Assembly: GCA_030549775.1 (NCBI GenBank)
Contig: CM060181.1
Location: forward strand, 50,784,218-50,848,217
Direction: 5' to 3'
From: Tamarix chinensis
Taxonomy: Eukaryota > Streptophyta > Magnoliopsida > Caryophyllales > Tamaricaceae
Length of the DNA: 64,000 nt
Shown: positions 11,375 through 23,203 of the stretch, in pieces
Layout of the letters: each line of letters starts with the position of its first letter
Position numbering within the stretch: position 1 is the first letter of the stretch
The notes under the pieces: generated by a model
Seen by the model: the letters and a program-made list of their open reading frames with translations, nothing else
Told to the model about the DNA's origin: nothing
Database searches by the model: none
Made by a program: the position numbers and the translations under genes

Positions 11375-12395
11375 ATGATGGATCAATGCAGCAGCCCATT
11401 TGGACCCTGGTTTTACTACAATGAAGAAGAGGTGACTTAAAATTGTCTTCAAGCTCATTCTCTTTTTTTCCCATTCAATGTGTACTTAATTTTCCGTTAT
11501 TATAAACTTATGAATCCTGGCTAACTAACATGAATTGATTTGTTTACAGCAGGGCATGGCTGGTAGTCATGAATTGAGACAGTTCTTGCTGCATACGACA
11601 ATGGAGTTAGACGCAACAGTTTCAAATGCTCACGAAGAGATTTCAAGGAAAGAGAAGGAGCTCGTTCATATGAAAGAGATATTATTAATGACCATCAAAG
11701 AAAGGGATGAAGCTCAGTCAAAATGCCAAGAGCTCTTAATTGAAAAAGCCAGTCTCCAACAATTATTACACCGCCACCTCCAGCAGCAGCAGCAGCAGCA
11801 GCAACAACATCTGCAAAAAGCTGCTTCTTTCTCTAGGATTCCTACTACAAATGTTGAAGAAAAGTATTCTAAAGCATTGGTACTTGAGAATTCTACCAAC
11901 ACTCCTAGCTTCTCCTTTTCTTCTTCTGACACAGAAGAGAGCAGCATAATGTCTGAGCCACCAATTAGCCATCGCAGCCCTCAACCACAAACACCATTAC
12001 CCGCAGCCTTACTTCCTCCACAAATCACTGCTACTCTAGTGGCTAAAAGGCCTCTGCCGGAGAAAGGGAAGTTATTGCAAGCGGTGAAGGAAGCCGGACC
12101 GCTACTTCAAACATTGCTTTTAGCTGGTCCTTTGCCTCAATGGCAGCACCCACCTCCACAACTTGACTCAATTGAGATTCCTCCTGTCACTATTCAGTCG
12201 CCGTTGCCGGCAGCAACGACATCTCCTGGTACGGTTCACCAAGATTCGGTCTTTAGTGTTAGTGGAGGTGGTGGTGGGGGGTGTCTCATGAATGGCAACA
12301 ACAAAAGGAGGTGTCTTGAGAATAGTAGCAATAATTTTGATGGGTGCTCTGTTTCTTCCCCTGCTTCAAGCTCAAAGTATCAAAGGGTGGTTTAG
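11375..12395 (+). CDS. DUF1635 family protein, two exons (11,375-11,431; 11,550-12,395)
   Basis: This is the only apparently intact host gene. Exon 1 encodes MMDQCSSPFGPWFYYNEEE and ends at an AG|GTGACT donor; a 118-base intron ends TTTACAG. Joined in phase 0, the product is 300 residues. Residues ~26-95 (HELRQFLLHTTMELDA...) form the charged helical, probably coiled-coil N-terminal block of plant DUF1635 proteins. A run of nine Gln follows at 97-105, then a Ser/Pro-rich linker. The family's most recognisable block, RPLPEKGKLLQAV..AGPLLQTLLLAGPLPQW, lies at ~186-217. The C-terminus is low complexity (six Gly at 259-264, NKRRC at 270-274, Ser-rich end); NKRRC could be a weak nuclear signal. 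The function of the family is unknown to me. The ATG at 11,375 is the first in the leader; an ATG follows immediately at 11,378. No frameshift or internal stop is seen. Confidence 0.9.
11547..11552 (+). other. Tandem (NAGNAG) splice acceptor of the DUF1635 intron
   Basis: The intron ends ...TTTACAGCAGGGC, so splicing after the first or second CAG keeps the frame and adds or drops one Gln at residue 20. Confidence 0.65.
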
Positions 12396-14514
12396 TATTA
12401 ACTATTGAAGATTGACTTTTTCTAGTATTAGTACTACTTACTACTAATGAATGGCTTCCTTTTTTTTATTTTCATTTTTAAATTATTGGGTTAGTATGAA
12501 CCTTCATTTTCATAACTAGGATCCATGTGCAAAAAAAGGACAGCTAGTATGAAAATTGGACGGTAAATCAGCCTATGAGAAGCATTAATCAGTTTGATCA
12601 TAGAGAGATATCTGCAAGATGGTTTTAGTTGGCTAGCTAGGAAGGACGGAAGAGAAAAAAAAATCCTAACTTCTCCCTAAGGAGGGAAAAGAAAGAGATT
12701 GAATATTCAACTTTTTTTTTTGGGTTGGATGGAGACTTTTTTAATTTTTATTTATTTATCTTTGGGTATATTGTAATAGCCAAATAGGTGGTCTGATCTC
12801 TCCACACAAGGAGATCTGGAGGGACCCAACTTAGATTTATAAACAAGATATTGTCTATTGAATTATCTAGTATTTTATGGATCTATTTTTTTTCCTTTTT
12901 ATATATGCGTTGCGTATGTATGTATGTATGGACTATGGTGTGTGTTGTGTTGACAAAATGATTGGTTTTGGTTTTGATTTCGGTTTCGGGGTTGGCGGTG
13001 TGAACAAGGTAAAGAAAAGATATCATATGTAAGCTCTTTTTCAGGGATCATATATGCTTTCTATATATTGATGTTTCTCCCTTTGCTTTTGTTGCTTTTG
13101 TAAGGAATTTCATTGTTTATGCTTTAGTTATAAAAAAGAAGAGAGAAAAAAAAAGGGAAAAAAAAAACTAATGATACCAAGGCTGACTTAAAAAACAATC
13201 ATTTTGGATATTTTTATATATTCCTCCTTGCTATTTGAATATAACTACCATTCATAATGCAAGTGTCTGCCATTATAAGTGCATTCGATTAGAGTTATCT
13301 ATATGACATCAAGGGTGTATGTCCATCTCTGTTCCTTGACATTACCACATTCTTGGAGCATGCACGCTTAGACTTCAATCTATCTCATCCTCAACAACAT
13401 GCATGACATTATAACTTAATATACGTAATCATTGTCGCTTTTTAAAAATTCTACGCATCAATATTCATTCTTTCTTGAGGCCCTATTTAGGTTAAGGAAA
13501 TGATCTAAGCTAGGAAACAAGATGAAGTAAAATCCAAACTTTGATTTCCTAAAATACTAGTGAGAAAAATTAAACAAATAAGCTTTAGCCTTTTTTATTT
13601 CCTATTGTTAATTTTCAACACATTTACTTAGATAAAAAAACTTGATATAAATAGTTTTTTTTCCCCTTCCTTCAAAATTTGCAAGAGCCAAATAAAATCT
13701 ATTAGTTTCAATTCAATCATTAAATTTGTTTTAAAATATAGAATCTTTTTTTTTGTCCAGTGACAATGAAACTTAAAATATTTTATATTAACCTTGAAGA
13801 TACTCTAAACAACATAACACTCATTCTTTTTCTTTAATTAATTAACACAAGTAATGGTTTCGTAGTATAACGAAAATAAATTATAATAGGTCAACTATTT
13901 TAACTTTAGATTGTAGTAAAAAATATCTTAAGAAGTAGGATATTTTTTAATATAACATTTTTATTGATATCTTATATTTTTAATAATTTTATTTTCACTA
14001 CCTTGAGGTTTTAATTAGTTTTCTTTGGATACATACAAAATAAAAATAAGTTCTATATTTTTTTTTTATAATTCTATTTAGGTCCGACTTTAGAGGCTCA
14101 AATGAACTAAATCGAAATATAAAAGGTAGCCAAATAATTTTATTAAGATTATAGAATACTCATAAAATATTAGTCAGGCTAAATTTTAAAGCACTCTTAT
14201 AAAATTTGTCTTGAATTAACTACGTTTGTGAATCATACTTTATGGTGTTAGGTTCTGCGTAAGATATGAAAGAGGAGACAAAAGGCAACGAAATGTGAAT
14301 CGAACACCGAAGTGATGGAATATACATTTCAACCTACCCTAAGGAATCAACTTTCTCATAGGGATGACGGAAAAAAAAAACTACAAGTACTATATATTAA
14401 TATTAGTAGTTGGCGCCCCGTACTATATTGTTTCTATATGGTGTAAGGAAAAGAAACGTAGATGAATGAAGAAACAGTCAAACGTAGAAATTCACATAAG
14501 AATTTCAAATCCAG
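12396..14514. other. 3' flank of the DUF1635 gene and intergenic DNA
   Basis: The first few hundred bases must hold the 3' UTR. I see no textbook AATAAA close to the stop codon; T-rich and TTGTAATAG-like stretches occur near 12,770. There is a TATG tetranucleotide run near 12,917-12,930. Beyond ~13,000 the DNA is AT-rich with no coding similarity recognised. Confidence 0.45.
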
Positions 14515-14760
14515 TTATACTTTTTCCCCGAGTGAGGTTGCTTTCATTGAGCGGTGCGAGCACCCCCGGCCAGCCAGTTGCTGCGGCCGCACATGCTTCT
14601 CTTGTAGAAAAAGTGAGACCATAATGTGCACCGTTATTTGACTCTTAGCATGTAGGCTTCGGCGCCGTGGCGGGATGGTCCCTTTTTCCAACCGAGGAAA
14701 AAGAAGGCTTAAGTCCGACTGGTGACTACTGGCTAGTTTGGTTGGCATGTGGCCCATTAT
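14515..14760. other. Local GC-rich patch in AT-rich DNA, identity unknown
   Basis: About 245 bases with marked GC content (GCACCCCCGGCCAGCC, a NotI site GCGGCCGC, GGCGCCGTGGCGGG), flanked on both sides by strongly AT-rich DNA. The 80-codon open frame on the - strand shows no family features. The end carries the repeated phrase TTTGGTTGGCATGT (twice, ~30 bases apart). It may be a promoter fragment, a piece of inserted DNA, or a decayed MITE; I cannot decide. Confidence 0.5.
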
Positions 14761-15876
14761 TTTGGTTCATATTTGGTTGGCATGTAGCGTGTTGTCTATT
14801 CCAACTCCCACTCACGTACAATTAAAATTCAACTCACTCTTTTTTTTTAATTGAACGAGTCCACGGTATTTGTCGACCTAGTCTCCAATACGTAAAGCAT
14901 GTACGGATCTATACACTAAAATTAATATATATATACACACACACATACATTGGAGGTATCAGTACAATCGCAAAGCCTGAGGCCTAGGTATATTAGATTT
15001 CATGTTTGAATCTTTCATTGTGTGGCATTATATTAACTTGGACCATAACAAATCCCTTCATTTAGAGGAAAAAACACCTTAATGCTTTATATATGAAAAT
15101 GAGATGATGCATGAGATATTGGATCACCATTGTAAACCTTTTAATAATCCCACCAAACAAGAGAAGCATAAGCTAAACACAAAGTTGAACAAAAACTAAA
15201 ATCAAGGCAAATATACTTTTGACAAAAGTTAATTGAGAATTAGCATCCCAAAATATTGAATTTCAACTTTTAGGGCTCCAAAGCATGGGAAGGTTATTGG
15301 AGAAAAGAAATCAAGGTGTGGAGTTGAGACGAAGGAATATAGACCATGGTACTAGGAAATGATGATTGGGTTCAACTAGACATTGGCAACCTATGGCCAG
15401 CTTAATTGATAATTCGAGGGGTGTTGATGGTGCTAAAGACCAGGAGGTAGATACCAATTAAAATAGTTGACAAACAAGTAAGCTTGACAAGATCAAACAA
15501 TAAGAAGGTTGAGGGATGTCTCAGCAAATGATTGCTCGACACGATGTTTTTATGTTGGAAAGATCATGGCATTGTACTGCAAACATTGTCAATGACCAAA
15601 GAGGGAAATACATAATAGATAGCAAAATTATTATATATACAGGATTTGATAGTCATTAAGTTTGGGATGCCAAATGTAATCAATCAATATTAAGCCTTAT
15701 CTCTAAGATCTTATGTATGCTCCATGATTTAGGGATTGTGTGTACTTCTAGAAAAGGGGATGAATAGTAGATCTTTTAGCCAATAGATAAACATAAGACT
15801 TGTACATTTCTTAGCTAATCAGGTGAGTACATGAAAGACCTTTATTATATCTTTTCTTATGTTCAAATTGATGTAG
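14761..15876. other. Intergenic, no gene seen
   Basis: No recognised coding similarity. It contains a short TA/CA run at 14,926-14,943. The last ~90 bases look like an intron end leading into the exon fragment at 15,877. Confidence 0.45.
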
Positions 15877-15990
15877 GAGCAAACACTCAAGATTTAGCTT
15901 TCATAATTATGGAACCAATTATTCTTTATTTGGAAAGTGTTTCTCGCAAATTTGAAGACCAACAGATAGTTATGTTGCTCGAAACGTAAC
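15877..15990 (+). pseudogene. Unidentified terminal-exon fragment, copy 1 of an inverted pair
   Basis: A short frame reading ANTQDLAFIIMEPIILYLES and ending KFEDQQIVMLLET then stop (15,988-15,990) is preceded by TGTAG, a possible splice acceptor. A second copy lies on the opposite strand at 23,076-23,188 with the same frame, stop and acceptor position and six amino-acid differences in 37. Similarity continues ~75 bases past the stop, through a block rich in GCATG, to ~16,070, where an LTR begins. I do not recognise the parent gene. No upstream exon was found nearby, so it is called a fragment. Confidence 0.5.
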
Positions 15991-16071
15991 AAACAAGCAA
16001 TTAAATATCTACGTGCATGTGCATGGCATGCATAACATGCAATGAGGGACTAACCACGTGTATGAGGAGAA

Positions 16072-17081
16072 TGTTGGTAGGATTTTTGAGTATTATTAAG
16101 TGATTTAGCTAATTTATTAATTGAATAATAAAGTAGGAGCATAAAGTTAGCATAAAGTAGCATAAAGTTAGCATAATATCTTTTAGCTTGGAATCTTTTG
16201 GAATATGCTTTAGTTAGTGGTAGAAAGGTTAAGCTATTCATAAATATCGAGCATATGGTATGTACTATGATTATTGAATGAAGGATTGAAGTTGAAGATC
16301 AACATTGAATGAATTCTGTGTAAGTTCAAGCTCAAGCAAATCAAATATGTGTGAACGGTTTGGCTTGAAAGTTTTAATCTCTTCGTCTATGTGAAATAGA
16401 GATTAATCCATATCTTTTCTACTATTCTTAATCCATATTTTCCTGCCCTAATTACCATCATATTCCTACTCTATTTCGTGGCTAAAACAAACCCTAAATT
16501 GGTATACCAAAACCGAAACCCTAAAACATTCATTCGAAACCCTAACCATCCATACCAACCAAACACCACCTTATTTCCTCTTTTTCGAACCAAACCCTAA
16601 CCCTAAATCACGACTCTAACCATCATCCAAACCTAAACTTTCAAAACCTCTTCATCATCATCTCATCATATTCAAATCACATTCATCACCATCGAATCAT
16701 TATCACCATCAACGAATCACCATCATCATTTTTCTACCATAATTCGAGCCACCATCATCTTATTTGCATCACTTTCGAACCTTTAGTCTTTAAACTCACC
16801 ATCACCGAGCCTTTATCATCTCATCCAAACTCTATTCGAACCATTAGATCCAAATAATTGAATATTACACCCTCCCACATACAACACAAACTTAATACAT
16901 TTTCAACTTTCTACAATGGATGTAGCCATCAATGTTGAACTACACAAAATTTATGCTCTCTATTTTTGTTTGCAACTTCTTTTACTTTTTTGCATAATTA
17001 TCTTATTATGCTTGAGGATATGATCTTTGGAGTGTTAAATCAAAGTTTTTCATTTGCGCTAGTGTGACTAGATTCTCAACA
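16072..17081 (+). mobile_element. LTR (~1.0 kb) of an unassigned LTR retrotransposon, followed by a primer-binding site
   Basis: It begins TGTTGGTAGG and ends CTCAACA, the TG...CA form. A primer-site-like TGGTATTAAAGC follows after two bases (17,084-17,095). A TATA-like CATAAATA occurs near 16,239 and a CCCTAA-rich leader near 16,490-16,620. The element stops ~100 bases past the primer site, where other sequence takes over, so only the 5' LTR and leader start remain. The LTR start falls exactly where similarity between the two exon copies (15,877 and 23,188) ends, which supports 16,072 as an insertion point. Confidence 0.6.
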
Positions 17082-17083
17082 AG

Positions 17084-17095
17084 TGGTATTAAAGC
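17084..17095 (+). other. Primer-binding site (tRNA-Met type, mutated)
   Basis: TGGTATTAAAGC resembles the plant initiator tRNA-Met primer site TGGTATCAGAGC and sits two bases after the LTR end. Confidence 0.6.
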
Positions 17096-17234
17096 TCATG
17101 TTGGTGTTCATTAGTTGTAGGTATAGGCAACCCTAGGGTGATGGTGGTGGCCCTACCATATGGGGCCTTTTTTTTATATTATTTTTCTTAGTTTTTTTAA
17201 TATAGAATGCTTTTTAAATAAGTATGCATATGTA

Positions 17235-18355
17235 AAATCTTAAAATTTACTACTAAAAAAATTTATTTTTAGTGAAAGCGTATAACAATATAGACGGGTG
17301 TTACCACTATACTTGACATAAGTATGGCTTACTATACTATCCTTATATTAAATACATGGTAAAATAGTTTAAAACTTAAAATATGGTAAAAAAAGAGCGA
17401 GATAGATGCCATACAATTAAACACGTGTTTGAAGGATTACTCTAAGTACAATATTCAAAATACATAAAAGGGATACACTGGAACTAAGAGTTCTAAAAGC
17501 TATTCAGGTCAAAGCTAATATCTAGAAAACATGACAATATGTTCCCCAAACTATAATCATGATAAGGTCACTCCTCCCCAAGAAAGACATCATAAGCAAA
17601 AAAATCATCCAAGGGATCCTTAGTGACCTGTACAAAAACATCAAAGTTGTCTACTTATGAGAATTAGCAACACCTATGAAAAGGATGATCAATATGCTAC
17701 ATATTGAGTAAGGTGATAATAAAACTCTAACAGGGATATACAGAGTACATAATATCATAAAGGAGATTGATCATGCATAATGATTAAATATAATATGAAT
17801 GCAGAAGGAGAATTGCATTAGAATTCCATCATTAGGTATATCCACATTATATTTCTTATTTATGTTGAGCTTAGGACCCTATTATTTTTAATTAGGTGGA
17901 ACAGACTGAAACATCTCCTAGGGCATAATGCGTCTAGCCACTATTATTAAGCCGATGGAACATAATCAACACCTCCAAGGATAATATGCTTTTGGCCACT
18001 ATTCTTAAAATAGTGGAATTGTCTAAAGCATATCTTAGGGTATAACACATCTGACCACTATTATTGAGTCGGTGAAATGGATTCAATATCTCAATTCCGA
18101 TTTACATAATTTTTCACTTTAAATGATTAATATATTATTCTGTTATGTTAATATTATATTCTTATTTATGATAAGTTAAGGGACCCCACTATTTTTAATC
18201 TAGTGGAATAGAGTGAAGCACCATCCAAGGCAAAGCATGCCTGACCACTATTATTATGTTCATGGAATGGACACAAAACATGATGTAGGAGCATATCCAT
18301 CTCATTCTTCTCATATTGAAGGGAAATAGTCACCATATTTGGATATGGTACCAAT
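17235..18355 (-). mobile_element. Fragment of the giant gypsy LTR family, reverse orientation
   Basis: It matches the left (U5) end of the reverse-oriented giant LTRs at 29,420 and 37,896: a terminus like CTTAAAATTTACTACTAAAA, then GGGTGTTACCACTATACTTG (the conserved GGTAACACC block on the other strand) near 17,300, then the GAGAATTAGCAACACC..ATGAAAAGG segment near 17,655, then repeated CCACTATTAT units from ~17,880 to 18,290. It is truncated at about 18,355. The ends are approximate. Confidence 0.65.
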
Positions 18356-18784
18356 TATTCTTGAAAATATTGAACATCTTCATAACAACCCTAATAATGT
18401 TTCATTAAGTGATTCTTGCAGGTATTATATATGTTTGCAAGAAGAAGACTTCACCAATAATATCTAGCATACAAAAAAATGACAATTCAAGGGTTATAAA
18501 GTTACATGGAAGACAAAGCAACAAGACATGAAACTTGATTATTCAATGTATTATCATGATTAGGTTTTATGAAACTTGATATTTTATGTAATTTTTGTAA
18601 TATCTTATCATTATAATTGTAATTTTTTATATATACCATATGGACGTGTGTTAGTTTCACTTTTTATTAATTAAGCCTATTGATTTGGGATTAATTAATA
18701 GAGGTTAAGCTTGGCCTCATATGTGTAAGATCCTACATTGTGAAAGATAATTCATATATCATCTTACACATCACAACACCTTGA
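18356..18784 (+). other. Possible decayed LTR fragment, weakly similar to the CRM-like LTR
   Basis: Around 18,395-18,460 the phrases AGTGATTCTTGCAGGTATTA and TATGTTTGCAAGAAG match the start of the LTR at 26,002 (its 26,100-26,165 part). Similarity then fades. It is interrupted at 18,785 by a giant solo LTR. This call is tentative. Confidence 0.35.
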
Positions 18785-20204
18785 TGTAATACCTTATCTT
18801 AAAATCCTTCAAAATGTATTTAAAATTATGTTGATATAAAATAAATTAGTTTTGGTTTTGAAATGTGCTTGAATTTCTAATAAAAATGTAAATTTCTGGC
18901 ATATTGATTGACTGGTACGATGAAGAATTAACATTCTTGTTCTCGACAAACCAGTTGACTGGTTTGCCTAAATTGATCAACTGGTTGTCTTGAGATTTTA
19001 GATCTATTTATGATTTGAATTTGAATTTCTGTCTAATGCTTATGAAAACTTCTAAATAGAGTCCAATTATGCTAATAAGCATGTTTTAGTGCTTTGGGAT
19101 TATTTTCACTTTATTTAGACCATTACGTAAATTTAATTATCCAAAATTTTCCTAAAAGAAACTTTTGAGGCAAACTTCACCTTTTCTCTTCTCCCTCACC
19201 TCTCCCTCTCTCTTTTGGCAGCTAGGTTGTGAGATTGCCATTGTGCACCATATCTTGACTTAACAACCCACTGCCATACTCATTTTTGACTACACTCAAC
19301 CCCCACCACCCCATCAAGTCAACCATCACTTCTTGGTTGTCCACACTCAACCTTACCATTCTCATCTCCCTCTCTTTTATGAATGTCAACCCAACCTTGC
19401 CTCTATACCTTTAATTTATGATCCATTCTCATTCCTCAATTATAGCTCCTACTCTCTTCTCCCTTATCTTTGTGAAAAATTTTCCTAAGTGTTAAGCATC
19501 CTTTCATTTTCCCTCTTCTCCTTTCTATTGAGAAAAATAGAAACTATCTCTGATTTTATCCCTTCCTTGTGTGAGCATTGCATTCCTTTCTCTTAGTCTA
19601 ACATTTTTTTTAGTTCCCTCTTACTTTCCTTAATCAAGAAAGAATTAATATTGAGAAAGGTTGGAGATTTCAACTCTTCATTTGACACCCTATTTTTGAG
19701 AAAAAAAAGTGGTGTTTTTTTGTTTTTCTTGTTATTTTGATTTTTCTTTGATTTTAATGAAGTTTTAAAAGATTATTTTTGATGGTTTTAACTTTTATTC
19801 TCTTAGAAATTGAGGTTTTTCTAGATAGTCATCAAGTAGGAGCTTTTGTTCTAGAAGAATTGTTTCAAGGTAAGGCATTCTTATCTTTAACATAAATGGG
19901 GTTCTATGGTATATTGGGGTTCCATATGTTTGGTGTAAATGAGAGCATGATCTACTATGTATTCTATAATATGATCATGTGGTATAATTATTCCTAAAAT
20001 AGTATGGCTGGATTTCTCTAATTTTATGCATGAGTTGGCTATTTGAGCATGATTCATTTGAGTATGTACATTACCATATATCCGTGTGATTCTATGTGTG
20101 CAGCATGTATTTTTATGTGCGTTTTGGCATAGAAGAATGCTTGGATTAATATGGTAAAGTATGGTAAAATTTGGTGTGTGCATTGCAAGTCTGGGTAGTA
20201 TTTC

Positions 20205-20700
20205 ACCTACACCAGTTGATCAGTTCCTTGAACCTACTGACTGGTTATGCAAGTAGTCGAATGGTTTAGAGTTTTGGATCGATTGGTCATGAGATCAGTC
20301 AATTATTTTGATAAAATAATTGACTAATTTTGATGAACAGTTGATCGGTTTATCAAACCCATCAATTGGTGTCCCTATGGACCAAAATGGTTTGGTTTCT
20401 TCTTAGACACATCAATAGGTTGGACCAAACCAGTCAATTGGTTTCTATGACTAGTCAACTGGTTGGTTAAAACCATCAATTGGTTTCTCTACAGGCCAAA
20501 ATAGGTTGGTCTCTACTTAGACCCATTATTTGGTTGGGCCACACTAGTCCACTAGTTCCTATGAACAATCAATCAGTGTGACCAACCAGTTGACTGGTTC
20601 TTTGGTGTGGTTTTGGTTTAAGTCTAGTATGACCAGACTAGTTGATTGGTCTAAGGATCAAATGACCGGTTTTATTAGAAGCCAATTGGTTTGTTATTAT
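20205..20700. repeat. Cluster of degenerate palindromes around ACCAGTTGACTGGTT
   Basis: Variants such as CCAGTCAATTGGTT, TAGTCAACTGGTT, CCAGTTGACTGGTT and CATCAATTGGTTTC recur many times in ~500 bases, each nearly its own reverse complement. Two more stand at 18,950-18,985 near the start of the same LTR. A similar cluster occurs at 61,560-61,760 in another LTR fragment. Confidence 0.8.
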
Positions 20701-20830
20701 TTATTGTGTTTCTCTTAGGAATTTTGTGTTGATACCTCCATGTATATACATCATTTAAATTATGATTTCCACTATGATTGCCCATATTTAATAAGAATCA
20801 TCATGATGGTATTTGAGACTTGAATTTGAT

Positions 20831-21046
20831 GTGTTTAGTGTTAGCACTTTAAAACACCCAATTGGTCTTATGAGGTATTTGGTGTGAGCACTGTAAAACA
20901 CCTAACTAGTGGATTTATACCTCATGAGGTGTTTGGTGTGAGCACTATAAAACACCCAGTTGGTCTTATGAGGTGTTTGGTGTGAGCACTTTAAAACACC
21001 CTATTAGTCTTTTGATGTGTTTAGTTTTAGCACTTTAACCCACCCA
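20831..21046. repeat. Five tandem hairpin units, GGTGTTTGG...AAAACACC
   Basis: Five units begin at about 20,831, 20,874, 20,927, 20,971 and 21,014. Each reads like GGTGTTTGGTGTGAGCACT then N-TAAAACACC, with arms that can pair (GGTGTTT with AAAACACC). Spacing is mostly 43-44 bases, once 53. Confidence 0.85.
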
Positions 21047-23075
21047 TTTGGTTATGTGTGGATTTTATGGTGAATTGTATGGTCATTAACGGAAGGATTC
21101 TAATATGGTTTATATTTTATGGATTGTGACGTATTTACTGTATCTTTATACTTCCATGATTTCCATGCAATTTTGCCTTGTGTTACTTGAGCTGCATTGA
21201 TATGATATCACCATGCTATTATGTCACTTCAATGTGTTATATAAGCCTTACTATATTTTAGGTAGTATGTTTTACCAGTACTTAACCGTATTGATACTAC
21301 ACTTTTGTGGTCATTGTGATGATCTAGCTTTTGGTTTAGGGAGTAGAGGAAGATTTGTAGGGTTACGTCTCTCAGTTAGAGTATACCGAGGGTGATGATG
21401 TGGGCCATTAGTAGGCCATTTCTTGGGGTTGGAAGTTTATGATTATGCTTAAGAGTTAGGCTAACCGGTTAGAAGTATTTTTCCCACTATGTTGGTACGT
21501 TTTTATATTTTTGGTTATTTAAACTCTTGGTTTGATTTTCTATATTTGGTTTGTAAACTATCATATTCATTCTATCTATAATATTATTCTCTCCTTTATT
21601 ATCTATTATTGTCACGTTAATGTTACGAATATGCATCTCTTGTTCATTGTTTCATTTCGCCATACATCAAGCATGGCTTAGGTGCATCACATCTTAATCA
21701 TGGTTGATGTGGCAATAACATTTTCCGATTTTATTTTCCAAATGCTTAGGCATTGTCTTAAAAATATATTTTTTGTTCAAAAATTAGGGATATTACACTC
21801 GGTCTTGACTCACATAACATTCACTTTAATTGTTTAATGTCTTATTCATGATTTTTTATCTCAAAATTATCATGTAGATATCCATATAAGTATTCAAGGC
21901 ACAAAATAAAACTCAACATAATGATCCAAAACACGTAATACACATCCTCAAGCATTTAAGGACATCCCCTAAGGAAAATGACCATGTTTTCCCTAAGAAA
22001 TCCTAATTTCACAAGCTAAGCATAACTTATTCCATAGTACTCATTTTATCACCAAATTTAGTTCCCATCCTTAAAATATCACTACTGACAACACATCCAA
22101 AAATTAAGTTCTTAATCTAAAGTCTTACACATACGATCATAGCTTGCTTCTAGGGTTACTATTCATAAATCCCTACGAAACCATTATTTCACAAATTAAG
22201 CACAACTTTGTCCATAAGGCTCATATAAGAACTGAACATAATAAAAATTCCTAAATTTCAATACTAACAACATATTAGAAAATCAAGGTTCAACTCCAAC
22301 ATTTCACACATGTGATAATAACCCTACTTCTAGGGTCAGTATTCCTAATTTTAGCATTTTTTCATTTTATTGGACTTAGAACATTCTTAATTAACTAAAA
22401 TTTTACGCATAATATATTTAGTATATTTTAAACCAATAAAAAAATTAAATTATAAAAGATTCCACATTTTTCTAATATTCACCAATTTTCCCTTAAGATA
22501 GCCAAAATACCTATATTTTTACAAAATCCCTACAAGTCCCAATATGAATGATTTTCAACTTACAACCCATATCATCATGAAAATACTTAACCACAAATAA
22601 ACATACATACATATGCATACATACTGATGTGTAGTGGAATGAGTGGATTAAAAATTTCCCACTTTTATGTAGTTTTATAATGATAAACTAATGATAAATT
22701 CTAAATTGAGGATGTGGATGAAGGATCACACAAAGTAATTCTTCAAACTAGCTTTGAAACCCTTACACATGTAACTTTCAAAGGATATCTAATGAAGAAA
22801 CACATAGTAAAATTCACTAGATAACTCTATACAAACTTACATAGGAAATGTATAGAGGGTTTCTAAATTATCACTCACATAGATAAGATAATTTAGAGAT
22901 AAATATATTTTACGAATCACATAGATAATGTAAACATAGAACAAAGAAAATCACATAGGATTTTGATGAAAGAAAACTCAATTTAATAACTTAATTCAAT
23001 TATCCTCATCATGCACGTGGTTTCTCCATCCTTGCATGCCATGCACATACACATAGACATTTAATTGCTTATTTG

Positions 23076-23188
23076 TTATGTTTTGAGCAACGTAACCATC
23101 CGTTGGTCTTCAAATTTGTGGGAGACACTTTCCAAATAAAGAATAATTGGTTCCATTATTATAAAAGCCAATTCTTGAGTGTTTGCTC
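23076..23188 (-). pseudogene. Unidentified terminal-exon fragment, copy 2 of an inverted pair
   Basis: On the - strand this reads ANTQELAFIIMEPIILYLES and ends KFEDQRMVTLLKT then stop. It is preceded by GATGCAG, a good splice acceptor, and further upstream by a long TA/TATG microsatellite. It is the inverted partner of 15,877-15,990. The GCATG-rich trailer after the stop is also shared, out to ~22,985. Confidence 0.5.
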
Positions 23189-23199
23189 CTGCATCACAT

Positions 23200-23203
23200 A
23201 CAT

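Larger units (their letters stand above)
18785..21797 (+). mobile_element. Giant solo LTR (~3.0 kb), palindrome-array subtype
   Basis: It starts TGTAATACC and ends AATTAGGGATATTACA. The GATGTGGCAATAACATT block near 21,700 corresponds to the conserved GGCGGTAACACC block of the other copies, and a pyrimidine-rich part (19,170-19,620) lies in the expected place. The flanks are CTTGA (18,780-18,784) and CTCGG (21,798-21,802), 3 of 5 matching, so the target duplication is decayed. In place of the TATAATAGTGG cassette it carries two other arrays: degenerate palindromes (20,205-20,700) and five hairpin units (20,831-21,046). No coding region follows. Confidence 0.65.

Noticed and set aside
14285..14325. 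Possible tRNA 3' half on the - strand (GTTCGATTC-like loop)
   Set aside because: The flanking bases do not form the T-arm or acceptor stem, and no D or anticodon arm is present.
16480..16630. CCCTAA-containing stretch as interstitial telomere repeat
   Set aside because: AAACCCTAA occurs scattered and not in tandem; it is part of an LTR leader.
20831..21046. CRISPR-like array of regularly spaced palindromic repeats
   Set aside because: Plant nuclear setting, spacers are themselves similar between units, no cas genes, and the array lies within a retrotransposon LTR.
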